A stretch of DNA of 64,000 nucleotides, taken from the NCBI GenBank assembly GCA_034440635.1, contig JAOTON010001041.1, forward strand, positions 62,001 to 126,000, read 5' to 3'. A model generated the notes under the pieces. The model was not told the DNA's origin. It saw nothing but the letters and a program-made list of their open reading frames with translations, and did not search any database. Made by a program: the position numbers and the translations under genes. This document shows, piece after piece, positions 1 to 10,909 of the stretch (position 1 is its first letter; each line of letters opens with the position of its first letter). Source of the DNA: Lepas anatifera (Eukaryota > Arthropoda > Thecostraca > Lepadidae).

Positions 1-887
1 GTTAGTGAGTATCATTACGCCCGCTCCATATTTTCTTAAATTCCCATGTCTTAAATAAAATACAAAAGATAGATGTCTCCCCTACACTCCCCGAAAAGAA
101 AAGTCACATTTGTAACATTCGGGGAGGGCAAAGGTACTAAAGTTCGGGCAAGGCGATTAATTTATTCATGGGTATAAAAAGCATCTTAGTGTATCTTAGA
201 TTTGCGTGATTATGCAGCGAGTCCTAAAATGTGAACGTTTTCCCTGCCAAAATCAACTTCATTCCATAGACCAACCGTGAAAATAAAGGGAGCGAATTTT
301 ATCCCTTAAAATGTTTCTCTTTCTTATTTCCGACCCGTCTATGAAGGAAAGAACACGCAAAATAAGTTTCAGGGATGTGCTTATCCGCTTCAAATAATCG
401 AATCCAGTTGGAGTTTGGTCTGCGTGCTTCCAACGACCACAACGCTCAGAATCACCCAGGGGATGACTCACCCAGGGTACGCTAAGAATCACCATGGGGA
501 TCACCCAGGACTGTGACCGTTGTAAGGTCTGACGGGGTCATCCGCTGGACTTGAGCTTAAAATAGCAAAGGGGGTTTATTTTAGGGTAAACGTGAAGCGT
601 TACTTGATGCTACAGATACTTTTTAATTCTCTGATCCGGGATTTCTTAGATCCAAAGGTCAATGGCCTTTTTTCGAGCGAGGTCAGTCGAGGTCAGTTTC
701 AACAAATGTACTTCCTGAAAAACCACATCTAGGTGGTCCAAAATTGGATACCTCACTACAGTCCTCTAAAATTAAATATGTTAGAATCATAATGGTGCTG
801 ATTTCGGAGATATAAGTGCTAAAAAGTATGTGTTTTGCCGGATATCGGTAAATTGCAAGGAGTAATAGCAGAAAATATTCGTAGGAC
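1..887. other. Non-coding stretch, no gene seen
   Basis: I see no coding region or RNA gene here. The DNA is moderately AT-rich, and short open frames have no recognisable motif. Around 442-510 a short word, CACCCAGG with variants, recurs about four times as a local imperfect repeat. Confidence 0.6.
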
Positions 888-1085
888 CAGACTTATTGAT
901 GACTCATATTTTTTTAGTCGACTCAACTCTGACTCATAGCTTAAAGGCTGACTCTGATTCTGACTCGACTCGCTGTGTTGAAAATGGTGAGCCGACTCGA
1001 CTCAACCAAAATTCAGAAGTGAGTCGTCTCAACTCTGATTCAAATAAACATTGAGTCGGAGTCGACTCCGACTCAGAATGGTGGC
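888..1085. repeat. GACTC-rich hAT-like MITE, left end kept
   Basis: About 200 bp are dominated by degenerate GACTC/GAGTC words, such as GTCGACTCAACTCTGACTC. The block starts at CAGACTTATTGATGACTC. Its interior aligns base by base with the block at 13672-13862, including a shared core AGGCTGACTCTGATTC. That copy instead keeps a right end of the form CCAACAAGTCTG, roughly the reverse complement of the start seen here. Together they suggest a short element of about 195 bp with CAGACTT-type inverted termini. The assignment to hAT rests on the CAG start and on likeness to the larger element at 39518-41383. No target duplication could be read here. Confidence 0.5.
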
Positions 1086-1341
1086 CAAGTATGTAGACAA
1101 AAATGCACATTTCCTTTAATAGTACCCAAATTCCAATACATTTATTCATGGTATTACCCCAGTGTGCAAAGTATGACATTTTCGACGAGATCTCGTCGGT
1201 GCGAGTGCCCTTGGAGACAGGAGCAAGTGGTGCGAATTTTATCAACCTGGTGCGAATTTGTGAGACTGGTGCAAGGAAGGTGACACTGAAAAAAAGCCAA
1301 ACAAATAATGACTGAATGGTTATAAAGACACAGGAGGGGGC

Positions 1342-1806
1342 TGTGGCGTCGGTGGCCAACAGCTGATTTAGCCGGAGGCGTTTTTTGTTTAGATATTGGA
1401 CGCACCGCGCCAGATTTGTGTACATAACTGTTGTTTTCATGCCCTCAGCGTTAGTGATGGGTTTGGTAGGGGAGTTGTAAGCAGTAAGTACTTTGGGGGA
1501 AATTACGTTATAATTTCCCTGTCTTATTATTGGTGAGTTTGGCCTTTCTTTCCTTTCCTAAATTATCATTGCATTAAGCTTACTTTCTGAATGTTATTGT
1601 AAACGATATAAACAGCGGTATGTATTAGGTTATTATCCAAGCGCTGTTTACCTTTTCTTCGTACTTCTCTTTCGACCCAGCTCTTCTGTCTTGTCGTTTC
1701 CGGGCACGTGCCGCGCAGTTCCGTTTGTCCTGCTGTGACCCGCCGTCCAATACAACCTGTTCAAGTGACAGCGCTTGTGGTGTGAGACGGCGGAGGAGAC
1801 GCAGCA
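1342..1806 (+). repeat. 5' LTR
   Basis: This 465-bp LTR matches 5885-6356 along its whole length. It should hold the promoter and the RNA start and polyadenylation signals, but I could not place them securely. The sequence just inside, from 1807 (AGTGACGACCGGGA), occupies the primer-binding position. It does not begin with the usual TGG, so the primer tRNA is uncertain. Confidence 0.93.
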
Positions 1807-1863
1807 AGTGACGACCGGGAATCTTCCTACTGAGTAAGCGCCTTGTCTATCGTCCTGCGTCAA

Positions 1864-2754
1864 ATGGACGTCCTGTCGTGCGCCCCCGCGCCGTTTTTGC
1901 CGGCGGGCGGTGACCCGGCCATCCCCTGGGCCCGTTGGATTTCCCTCTTCGACAATTACCTAATAGCGATTGGTGGCACGGCCTTCCCGGTGGAGCGTCA
2001 GCGTGCCATCCTACTCACCTGTTTAGGTGCTGAGGGGCAGCGTATCCACAATTCCCTGCCCCTGCAGTCAAGGAGGAGGGGGAGGATGAGCTTCAATTCA
2101 CAAAGAGAAGGCTGCATCAGTTTTTCAGCCCCCGCACAAACGTGTGTTCCGAGCGGTATCGGTTCCGCTCGCGTGGTCAGCGGCCAGGGGAAGCTGTGGC
2201 CTCCTGGGTTGCTGATCTCAGGACCCTGGCCAGCTCCTGTGAGTATGGGGACCGTACCGAGGAATTCATCAGGGATCAAGTAGTCGAGAAGACGGCCTCT
2301 CCCAGATTGCGTCAGCGGTTGCTGATGGAAGGCTCTCACTCTCGTTGGAGGTCACCCTGACTATTTCCAACACTCTGGAGAGTGCAGACAGAGAGGCAAG
2401 AGTGATGGAGGGCCTAGCCGCTGGACCTGTTCCAGTCCAGGCGGTGAGGGCGAAGGCTGGATCCAGGAGCGAGCGGCCTCGTTCCCAACAAGCAGGACCG
2501 AAGTTTCAGGAACCAGTCAAGAGACAGTGCTGGGGATGTGGTCGCGATGGACACAGTCAGGGGACCCCAGCTGTCCAGCTCGGGGGTCTAAGTGTCACCA
2601 GTGTGGGCACCCTAACCACTTCGCCAGGCACTGTAGAAAGGCTAAGGGGGTCCCATCAAAGAAAGTTGTGTCCTCAGTTGAAGTACTTTCTGTTGATGCC
2701 TCACAACTGACCGTTTCAGGAGCAGTCGATGGCAGGAGCGTGGAGTTTCTGTAG
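1864..2754 (+). pseudogene. Gypsy gag remnant with zinc knuckles
   Basis: The frame opens at ATG 1864, 58 bp inside the 5' LTR. Its first ~75 residues have the Gypsy capsid signature: aromatic residues around WARW, F..YL, a P..R..A motif and LG.EGQRI..SLP. A frameshift near 2070-2140 moves the reading into a second frame (2142-2360), then a third (from about 2345). The nucleocapsid end has two zinc-knuckle-like units. The first, near 2527, starts C-X2-C-X4-H but lacks its last cysteine in frame. The second, near 2600-2635, is a complete C-X2-C-X4-H-X4-C (CHQCGHPNHFARHC). Gag packages the element RNA. This copy could not make it in one piece. Confidence 0.85.
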
Positions 2755-2935
2755 ACACAGGGTCTCCTGTGTCCATCCTGCCAGGTCATGTTGTAGAGGG
2801 AACGTTGGATGTAACCGACATGAAACTGTGTGCGTATGCTGGTAGTATGTTGAATGTGCTAGGTAAGAAGCAGGTAGCTGTGACCTATAGGGGTGTGACT
2901 GCTGATGTGTGTGTATGTTGTTCCACAGGGTAGGG
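2751..2935 (+). pseudogene. Gypsy aspartic protease remnant
   Basis: In the frame starting at 2751 the reading gives VDTGSPVSILP, which holds the D-T-G active-site triad of retropepsins. This frame is out of register with the zinc knuckles upstream, whose frame stops at 2752-2754. It ends at a stop near 2933. The next segment, a GRAFMGLDMMRL-type motif near 2930-2960, is the usual end of a Gypsy protease, and lies in yet another frame. The protease would cut the Gag-Pol precursor. Here it is broken on both sides. Confidence 0.75.
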
Positions 2936-4420
2936 CGTTTATGGGGTTAGACATGATGCGACTGTTCGGGGTTAATGTAGTAGATAACCGGATATGCCAT
3001 GTGTCCTCAGACCCTGCACCTGAACCTGCAACCGTCCCTCAACCTCACCCCTCACCGGAGCCATCCTCCAACCACCCAACGGAGCCCTCGCCTGCCATCC
3101 TGGGCTACCAGCACCGGGTGAAGGTTGATGCCTCCGTGCCTCCTGTCAGGCAGCCGCTGCGCAGACTGCCTCTGGCGGTCGTGGAAGAGGTAAGTAATAG
3201 GCTTGACCAGCTGGAGAGCGAGGGCGTGATCGAGAAGGTGAGTACCTCTAGGTGGGTCTCGCCTCTGGTAGTGGGTAGGAAGAGGGATGGCAGAGTTAGA
3301 TTGTGCGTGGACATGCTCCAAGTCAACAAGGCGGTCATCACGGATGGGTATCCTCTCCCCAGGATTGAGGATGTGGTGAACCGCCTAGGTAAGTCGGTCA
3401 TTTTCACCAGGCTAGACCTGAAGGATGCGTACCATCAGCTGGAACTGCATTCAGCCAGCAGGAACCTCACTTGTTTTGTGAGCCATCAGGGCCTGTGCCG
3501 GTTCCGCAGGGTAAACTTTGGGCTAGCCAGCGCTGGTCCGTGCTTCCAGTAAGTCATGAGCTCCATGCTCAAGGGTGTACCAGGCGTCGAAGTGTACCTA
3601 AATGGCATTGTCTGTCATGCCGCCACCAGGGAGCAGCATGACCCCCAGCTCGAGGAGGTGATGGAGAGGTTATGCTCCCACCAAGTTCAGGGTTTTCTGG
3701 GAGAAGATTGTAAAGAGTGTGTCCGAGATCTCTTTCCTGGGGTACCTGATATCGGCGGCAGGCGTCCAGATCGACCCGGAGCGGATTCAGCCGCTTCTGG
3801 ACGCACCAGAGCCACAGGGGGAGCAGGGCCTCCGCGCCTTCCTGGGCTCGGTCAGTTCCCACGCCCGGTTCCTTCCGCAGTTCGCAGATCTGGTGGAGCC
3901 GCTCCGAGCGGCACTGCGCGCCAATGAGTTTGTGTAGACGTCTGGCCTCTCTGAGGCAGTCCACCGGGTCAAGTCCGCCATCCGCCAGGCACCTGCGTTG
4001 GCGATGTTCGACCCAGCGCGCCAGACGGTGCTGACAACTGACGCCAGCGACGTCGGTTGTGGAGCGTGCCTGAGTCAGCGGGACGCTTCAGGGACCATGC
4101 GAGTGATCTCGTACGCATCGAAAACGTTTAGCGCCGCTGAACGGAACTACTCAGTTGTCGAGAAGGAGGGTCTGTCGTGTGTGTGGGCCTGTGAGAAAAG
4201 GGCGCCATTACCTCTGGGTCCGACGGTTCGTCCTGCGCACGGACCACCGGGCTGTGTGCACCATTTTCGGCCCTAAGGGCTCTAACCGAGTGGGCCGTCG
4301 TGTAGCCCGCTGGGAAGCGAGGCTGTTAGAATTCTCGTTTGATGTCGAGTACATCAGGTCCAATCAGAACCAGGTGGCCGACGGCTTGTCGCGCCTCCCG
4401 GTGGCGGAAACGCACTGGCG
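2936..4420 (+). pseudogene. Gypsy reverse transcriptase and RNase H remnant
   Basis: From about 3110 the frame carries the Gypsy RT blocks: the R.LP...EEV..RLD.L..EGVIE segment, the SPLVV.RK.DG.VRLCVD segment, and FTRLDLKDAYHQ. A stop at 3550-3552 falls just after the F-block, and the reading resumes at once. The polymerase active-site box, normally Y-[LV]-D-D, reads Y-L-N-G at 3595-3606, so both catalytic aspartates are lost. RNase H starts around 4032 with TTDASD and continues through ISYASKTFS and a conserved E. A frameshift near 4190 moves the rest (LRTDHRA and the NQVADGLSR end near 4375) into another frame. Confidence 0.9.
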
Positions 4421-5776
4421 CGACGACGACAGCGTGCAGATCGCGGCGCTGACGGAGGCCGCGGCGGTGTCAGCGTCGAGTTTGAGGCTGAGTCGGCAGC
4501 TGACGAGACGCTGGCAGCCGTTCGTAGGTACGTGTCCACCCAGTGGCCGCACAGGCACCGTGACGTTGACGCGCCGGCGGCCGACTTCTATGCAGTTTGG
4601 GATGAACTGTCGAGCCATGGTTCGCTGCTGTTTCTCGGTGACCGGTTGGCACCACCGGCCGAGCTGCGTCCGTGCGTCCTCCAAAACGCGCACGCTGGTC
4701 ATCAGGGTGTGGTCCGGACGAAACAGCGCCTCCGCGCCCAATTCTGGTGACCACGGTGTGACACGGAGGTGGAGAGCTTTGTGAAGGACTGCGAGGTCTG
4801 CTCCAGACACGACGAGCACGCGGTCAGGCAGCGGCCTCCGCTGCAGCCTATCCCGTTGCCAGAGCGGACGTGGCAGCGGTTGGAGATCGACGTGATCGGT
4901 CCCATGAAGGGACCAGTGACGGAACAGTACGGCATTGTTCTGTGTGACCTCCGCAGCAGGTGGCCCGAAGTGGCCTTGGCTAGTGATGCCACTGCAGGGA
5001 CAATTGTGAAGTTCCTTGACTCCATTTTTTCTTCAGAGGGCATCCCGGAGGAACGTATCTCCGACAACGGACCCACGTTCCGGTCAGCGGAGATCGGTGA
5101 CTACTTGTCTAGGCTGGATGTCCGCCAGACATTCAGTAGTCCGTATTCGCCGCAAACCTGTGGGTTAGTCGAACGCATGAACCGCACCATAAAGGGCGCC
5201 TGCCAGTCGGCCCGGCTAGCGGGTCAGCCCCGTTCGGCTTTCTTGCGGAGGTTCCTGTGGGAATACCGAGCCACGCCCCACCCCGCAACGGGGGAGACAC
5301 CGTTTCGTTTGATGAGGGGAAGGGAGGCTCGCACTGTCATGGATGTGCTTCCTGTACCTCGCGAGACGGAGCCCGACCAGTAGCGCCACCAGAAGGTGAA
5401 CCAGCGGCACCGGCGGTACCAGGAACAGTACCGGCTGTGCCATGACCGGACCGCAACACCTCTTCCCGCATGGAAGGAGGGGGATTGGGTCTGGGTGAGG
5501 AAACCGGTAAGTGGGCGCCTGGAGGGTCAGACTCCGGTACAGGTAAGCAAGCGGACGGGACCAGTCAGCTACAGGCTGAGCACCGGTGAGCGGGCGCACG
5601 CGCGTCGCCTCGCCCCGGCGGGCGCTGGCCCTCGGGAGGTAAGTATGGATGACTTGTCGTTCCTCCCGAGTGTTCCCAACACCGTCCCGTCACAGCCTGC
5701 GTCCGCTCCAACACAGCCGGTAACCCCTCGGGAGAGCTCCGGAGACGCCGCGGCGCCGGAGCAAGCGGGAACGTAG
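4421..5776 (+). pseudogene. Gypsy integrase remnant
   Basis: An HHCC zinc-binding region spans about 4690-4810, with H..H in HAGHQGV and C..C in DCEVC. It is split by a stop and frameshift near 4748-4769. The catalytic core is intact in one frame (4769-5383), with acidic residues at 4889-4891 (D), 5063-5065 (D) and 5171-5173 (E). The last two are 35 residues apart, exactly the D,D-35-E spacing. The context SDNGP and GLVERMN is typical. After the stop at 5381-5383 a second frame (5396-5776) holds the C-terminal domain with a GPVSY version of the GPY/F module at about 5558. Integrase joins the element DNA to the genome. Confidence 0.9.
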
Positions 5777-5871
5777 GGCACCCGATAGGGACTCGCCATA
5801 GGTGGGTTGTAGTACGTGTTAGCCTGACTTCTTGTAGGGGTGTTATCGTTGTAGTTGGGAGGGATTCGTTT

Positions 5872-5884
5872 AAGAGAGAGGTGG
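5872..5884 (+). promoter_or_regulatory. Polypurine tract
   Basis: AAGAGAGAGGTGG lies directly before the 3' LTR. This is where plus-strand DNA synthesis is primed in LTR elements. The run is nearly all purine. Confidence 0.7.
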
Positions 5885-6356
5885 TGTGGCGTCGGTGGTC
5901 AACAGCTGATTTAGCCGGAGGAGTTTTGTGTTTAGATATTGGACGCGCCGCGCCAGATTTGTGTACCTAATTGTTGTTTTCATGCCCTCAGCGTTAGTGA
6001 TGGGTTTGGTAGGGGAGTTGTGAGCAGTAAGTACTTTGGGGGAGGGGGGAAATTACGTTATAATTTCCCTGTCTTATTATTGGCGAGTTTAGCCTTTCTT
6101 TCCTTTCGTAAATTATCGTTGCATTAAGGTTACTTTCTGAATGTTATTGTAAGCTATATTAACAGCGGTATGTATTAGGGTATTATCCAATCGCTGTTCA
6201 CCTTTTCTTCGTACTTGTCTTTCGACCCAGCTCTTCTGTCTTGTCGTTTCCGGGCACGTGCCTCGCAGTTCCGTTTGTCCTGCTGTGACCCGCCGTCCAA
6301 TACAACCTGTTCAAATTACAGCGCTTGTGGTGTGAGACGGCGGAGGAGACACAGCA
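5885..6356 (+). repeat. 3' LTR
   Basis: This 472-bp repeat matches the 5' LTR from TGTGGCG to CAGCA. It contains a short extra run of G around 6042-6048 and scattered substitutions. It is followed by the target duplication GGGGC. Confidence 0.93.
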
Positions 6357-6361
6357 GGGGC

Positions 6362-6678
6362 CTTAGAAAAAGTAATTAACTAACTAACTAATAAGAGAGA
6401 CAGCATTGCATTGTGTGGGTAGGAATGGGCGCGTTTTTTCCCTGGTAATATGACAGGTTGGTGCGAAGTTTTGGTGGCTTGCGGTGCGAGAATTTTAGAT
6501 GGCTGGTGCGGCTCGTCTGGCCTGCTGCAATACTTTGCAGACTGGGTATTACCTATTTAATAACTGCACATTTCTCTCAAGAAAATGGCAATTGCAATGC
6601 ATTAATCCATGACATAAGTTAAGTCTGCATAGGAAGGAAAATAGGTGCTAAATGCGAAGATATGAGTGAGATGAATAG
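6362..6678. other. Flank of the Gypsy insertion, no gene
   Basis: A TTAACTAACTAACTAA microsatellite lies near 6375-6392. A word like GGTTGGTGCGAAGTTTT recurs near 6454-6520. Similar GGTGCGAATTTT words lie before the element at 1228-1265, so the Gypsy copy sits inside an older low-grade repeat. Nothing coding is seen. Confidence 0.5.
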
Positions 6679-7215
6679 TCAAGTCAAATTAGCATTTGTA
6701 TAATGGGAACATGACATAAAATTCGGACCCCGCCATAAGATACACCATTGTGTTCGCAATTGAAAGGGGCGTAACATATTCAAAATCCGCAAAAATCTAC
6801 CGAGCGGATATTTTATAACAGGGGTGCAAAGTCCACGTGCCAGAGAAAAATCAGAAATTTCAAAGTAAGACGTCGTGGTGTGTCGAGCCTGCAACATCGT
6901 CCCAATGGCTATAATTTTTGGGAAGCAGGTACATATGATGCTGGCCAATTCAAGCAACCTTAGCTGGCCGGTGGCCTACCTTCAGTTTGCACGTGCTGCA
7001 CGTGCAAAGTCAAAATTTTGCAATTTTGTCCTTATTTACATTGCTTCCATTAGCTCTCTTATCGATGTTTATTGTCGGATTACTGTTTTTGTTTGTCATT
7101 TCATTACGCAACATGTGCTTAAGAGACACACAAAAAATTGGGTATATAGCTGTAACGGTTTACTGCTGAGAAGCGTAACTGATGAGACATGTCGGGATCC
7201 TTCATTTCGAGGATA
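6679..7215 (+). repeat. Long inverted repeat, copy 1
   Basis: About 540 bp match 10910-11445 in reverse complement with few gaps. Conserved stretches include the segments around GAGCGGATATTTTATAAC and GTGTCGAGCCTGCAACATCG. Both copies keep a 23-bp palindrome (6986-7008 here) containing two CACGTG words. The short open frames are not convincing as genes. The pair could be the long termini of one ~4.8-kb element or two copies of a dispersed repeat. Confidence 0.75.
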
Positions 7216-7683
7216 CTGCATACTACAAGGGCTTTTGGGCCAGCCAAAGCCATGAAAATATGCATGGGATAGAAAACGGGATACACATTTCAAGGCAGCA
7301 TAGAATTGGACGGGATGAGATATGTTTTCCAGGTTTAATTCCGAACTGGATCGGTTTTTGAAACTTTCGAGCTATAACGAAATGGAATGGGACGAAACTT
7401 CCTTTTAGGGTCATATTCTAGCACAGTATAATGTCCGCCAATATATTGTCGGAACGGACTAACTGGATGAAATTTTGTGGATTCTAACATTTGGCGTATG
7501 TTGACAGTGCAAGTATATAAAACTTCATATTTTATTCGCTGTAAGTGATGGAGCTTTGCTTTTCCGCGGGGTTGTCATCGTGACTCACGTTGTTTTATGG
7601 ACTCTTCTTGAATTTGTTACTCATGTGCAGATTTAATAGTTTTCATTAAACGACTTTCTTGATACTTTTTCGTCTGTAGAATC
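7216..7683. other. Non-coding stretch
   Basis: I see no gene, tRNA-like fold or repeat relation to the rest of the window. Confidence 0.5.
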
Positions 7684-7814
7684 ATGGACCCGCCGCTGGG
7701 GGACGGAAAGGGCCTTGATGGGTAAAAAGAGCCCTGCTTTTTACATAATCGTGTCCTCAGGGGGCCCTAAGGCCCTCAGGGGAGCCTTCCCTGCCCCCCT
7801 TGGCTACGCCCCTG
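7684..7814 (-). mobile_element. Degenerate copy of the 189-bp hAT-like MITE
   Basis: Read on the minus strand this matches the MITE at 54915-55103. It shares the terminus TTGGCTACGCCCCTG (ending near 7814), the central CCTGCTTTTTACATAATCG stretch and a palindromic GGGGCCCTAAGGCCCTCA segment. The other terminus, near 7690, is worn or truncated. No intact target duplication is visible. Confidence 0.7.
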
Positions 7815-8611
7815 GAGGACGGAGTATGTGTTGTCCCCCCCCGCCCACCACTTTTCACGCAGGGTTCCATCACGTTGTCCCGAGCACTAAATCGTAGGGA
7901 ATAACAAAGAGCGGGCCTCCTGCAAACACACCAATTACAACTACAAATTCGGTCCGATACATAACTGTGGGTACAGACGCCCAATTTGGTGGTCTCTCAG
8001 GGGGCCCTTCACTGGCTCACGGATCCCGAGGTCAAGTCAGAAACCTTCTGCAAAATATATTGTCAGTGAAAATATACTTTTCTGACGCATAGTCGTGACG
8101 GGAAGCCGTGGCGCTGCCCCTGGTCTCTAGTAACCCTCTACAAAGGAGATCCAAAGGGACAGAGGTCAAATTATGACTCAACCGATCTCACAAATGCCGC
8201 ATGCCGCGAATAGAACTATCAGTACTCATTGATCAGAAAATATTTTGTGAGAGTAGAAGGTGTAGGACCCGAGCTGAGCCCCCAGGTTCTCTCGATTTCC
8301 AAATGAGAGGGTCCTGATCCCCCAGCTCCACCCATGTGCATGAGCTTTTCTTGGAATAAGAGCTTTGCAAATGTAGAAGGTGCCGAGATCAGCAGTCATT
8401 ACTGCGTAATATGTCTGCGAAAGTGTGTGTTATGGTTTTCCAGTAAAGTGTTTTTTACAGTGGTCCGCAAGGTTGTGAGTGCCGATTTTGATGTATTTTT
8501 AATCATATTTGTGGTGCTTTGTCCGTTTTGCGGGGTATCGTGCGACGAGTCGTTGGCTTTAGTAAACATATATCGAACTATGATATCAACATTTTGTTCA
8601 CACATTCATAC
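7815..8611. other. Non-coding stretch
   Basis: I recognise no gene. Two segments, around 8250-8290 and 8355-8400, share the words GTAGAAGGTG and GATCAG and may be decayed direct repeats. Confidence 0.45.
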
Positions 8612-10300
8612 TTAAATCCTCGCCCCGGTGGGGGGTGTTTGAACACCCCCTCGGGTTTTACCGGCGGCACGAAAAACGGCGGCGCGAAGTACTTGGCATA
8701 CGTTATCCTTGATCAATTCCGCAGTTTTCCCCAAAATCTTAAGGTCGGGTCATTAGGGTCGTTCAAAAAAACATTTTTTACCTTTGAGACTCAAATCCAC
8801 TTTTTTCCCCTTTATATATTCAATTCCTATTTCAATGAGCCACATTCCAAGCATCTACGACAACGGGAAAGATCGCCTCAAAACGGTTAAAGATTTCATG
8901 TTTCAGGCGCGATTGGCCGCCCGGCGTTGCAGTCTCCCGTTGTTAAATTGGGATGAAAGGGGTGCATAACCTACCGGTAAAGACAGCGTGGCATGTGCGT
9001 GCGTATAAGAGCGGTAGATGGGATTTATCATGCAGGCATTTACTTGTCAGATGTATTTGCAGCGCAATACAAATACATGCTATTCCACAAAATACCTGAA
9101 ATTAAATGGTTCAGCATCCTAGTTCTCTAAATCCCGACAGAATGTGTTGAACGATCCCACAGCGTGGTGTAAAGCTGGTGGAAGATTTCGAGAGCCATCC
9201 AAAGGGTAAAAATATGCAGCAGGGTCTTCTTCTAGCAGTATCAGAGCTCTTAAATAGTTCACAGGAGAAGAGGGAGAAGCACCTGCCCCAACGACGTTCT
9301 CCAACGAATGTTACCAGAAAAATGTTCGCCTCCGGAAGGTATTCCTGTTCTGTCGGGATTTAGAGTACTAGGGTGCTGAACCATTTAATTCCAGGTCTTT
9401 TTTGGAATAACATGTATTTGAATTGCGCTGCAAATACATCTGACAAGTAAATTCCTGCATGTTAAATCCCAGCTACCGCTCTTATACGCACGCACATGCC
9501 ACGCTGTCTTTACTGGAAGGTTATGCACCCCTTTCATCCCAATTTAATAAGGGGAGACTGCAACGCCGGGCGGCCAATCGCGCCTGAAACATGAAATATT
9601 TAACCGTTTTGAGGCGATCTTTCCCGTTGTCGTAGATGCTTGGAATGTGTCTCATTGAAATCAGAGTTGAATATATAATGGGAAAAAGTGGGTTTAAGTC
9701 TGAAAAGTAAAAAAATGTTTTTTTGAACGACCTTATTGTCATCTCAGGTCAGGTCACCAGTGCAGGTTAAGTGACTTATCCTAAAAAATGTTTAAGGTGT
9801 CATAAGTAAGAAAAGGACGAATCTATCGGATTGAAACTGATCCCACATAATGGGCCTACCGAGTACTACAACATATATTCCGGGTTTTTTTCATATCGAT
9901 GACCTAAGGTCAGGTACGGAGCATGACCTATCCGTTGGAAATGCACGGGAAAAAAGAAATTGGGCTGTATTTGTGTAGGTAAAGCTGATAATACCTTCAT
10001 ATTCCCTAATTCGTAGTATCCTGGGCTCCTTTCTAGGTTCCTGTTGCAACGTTTCACCTCTGACCTCTGAGAGGTCATCTGGGCTACTTAAGCATATTTT
10101 CAGAATTGGGTCAATAACTGTGCGGGAAATGACGATAAAACTTTTATCTTGATACCATTACGTTGAAATTGCTATTATGAGTCGATTGATGTGCATATTG
10201 ACTATGCTAGAATAGATAGTGACCTTGACCTGACTGATGTGTGACCTAATGTGTGTGATCAATGGTCGGGAATTATTGTCACCAGTTGAAAAAAAAATCA
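8612..10300 (+). mobile_element. TTAA-family element, type A, left part
   Basis: It starts at TTAA 8612-8615, followed by CCTCGCCCCGGTGGGG. A perfect hairpin, GGGGGTGTTTGAACACCCCC, lies at 8631-8650, then CGGGTTTT and a GGCGGC-rich segment. After the palindrome at 8757-9732 the interior resumes at about 9738 and aligns with 37020-37320 and 52711-52950, including CACCAGTGCAGG and GACCTAAGGTCA. The interior is rich in TGACCT/AGGTCA words. I could not find a matching right end, so the right limit is approximate. No transposase is encoded, so it would need one in trans. Confidence 0.75.
8757..9732. repeat. Palindromic (foldback) insertion
   Basis: Two arms of about 385 bp (8757 to ~9141 and ~9349 to 9732) are near-perfect reverse complements around a ~207-bp centre. 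The outer ends read GGTCGTTCAAAAAAACA and its complement. The insert splits the TTAA element, whose homologous sequence continues on both sides. Each arm gives an almost identical ~60-residue open frame (8784-8969 and 9521-9742), but this mirrors the palindrome rather than showing coding. A GTCA word lies on both sides of the insert, but I cannot assign a clear target duplication. Confidence 0.85.
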
Positions 10301-10909
10301 AAGTCAACCGACTTCTAATTTTACAGCCCCAAAAATGTGTCCGTGATTTACACTATCCACCAAAAGGTCCCAACCCTAATTGACAGCAATTTGATGAATT
10401 TCTCGTGAAATTCTTTTAAGTTTGTAATTTTGAAGTAATGTCTTATAATTCGTCATTACTTTTTCAAATACTAACATTTCTATTTCAAATTTCAAATTGA
10501 AGTAAATCGTTACCAAGAATCCTTGGTACCACAATCGAGATCACGAGAAGGTATCCCCCCTCACACCGTGAGACTCCAACTGCCTCGAACCGGACCACAC
10601 CGGCACGTCAAATTCTACTATTTACTGTTATAAAATAATAATCCAGGACTTAAGAATCTCGGGATTTTAGGGCGCTTCAACTGCCAGAACTATATAGCGA
10701 ACTTATCAATCCCCACCCTGAAGGTACCTTAAGAAATATATCGTCACATTGAAGCGATCATTACAGTAAGCCCAGGGACCTGCTGGCCTAGTGGTTCTTA
10801 TTTCATTTGAAACCACCTCAGAATGAGACACGTGAAGAATAAGCAACCAACTCACGTAATTATGCAGCCGGATTAAACGTTTTCAAGGCTTAATTGGCCT
10901 CAAAATGGA
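10301..10909. other. Non-coding stretch
   Basis: AT-rich sequence with no gene. CTTGGTACC-like and other short words give no clear repeat relation. Confidence 0.45.

Larger units (their letters stand above)
1337..6361 (+). mobile_element. Ty3/Gypsy-type LTR retrotransposon, decayed
   Basis: Two direct repeats (1342-1806 and 5885-6356) begin TGTGGCG and end CAGCA, giving TG...CA termini. They are flanked by the same 5-bp target duplication GGGGC at 1337-1341 and 6357-6361. Between them lie gag, protease, reverse transcriptase, RNase H and integrase remnants in that order. The integrase-last order is typical of Ty3/Gypsy and separates it from Copia. All genes carry stops or frameshifts, so the copy is dead. 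LTR divergence is modest, with scattered substitutions and a small length difference, so insertion is not ancient. No envelope-like frame follows the integrase. Confidence 0.95.

Noticed and set aside
8784..9742. Two nearly identical ~60-residue peptides on opposite strands
   Set aside because: They are the two arms of one palindrome, so their likeness is explained without coding.
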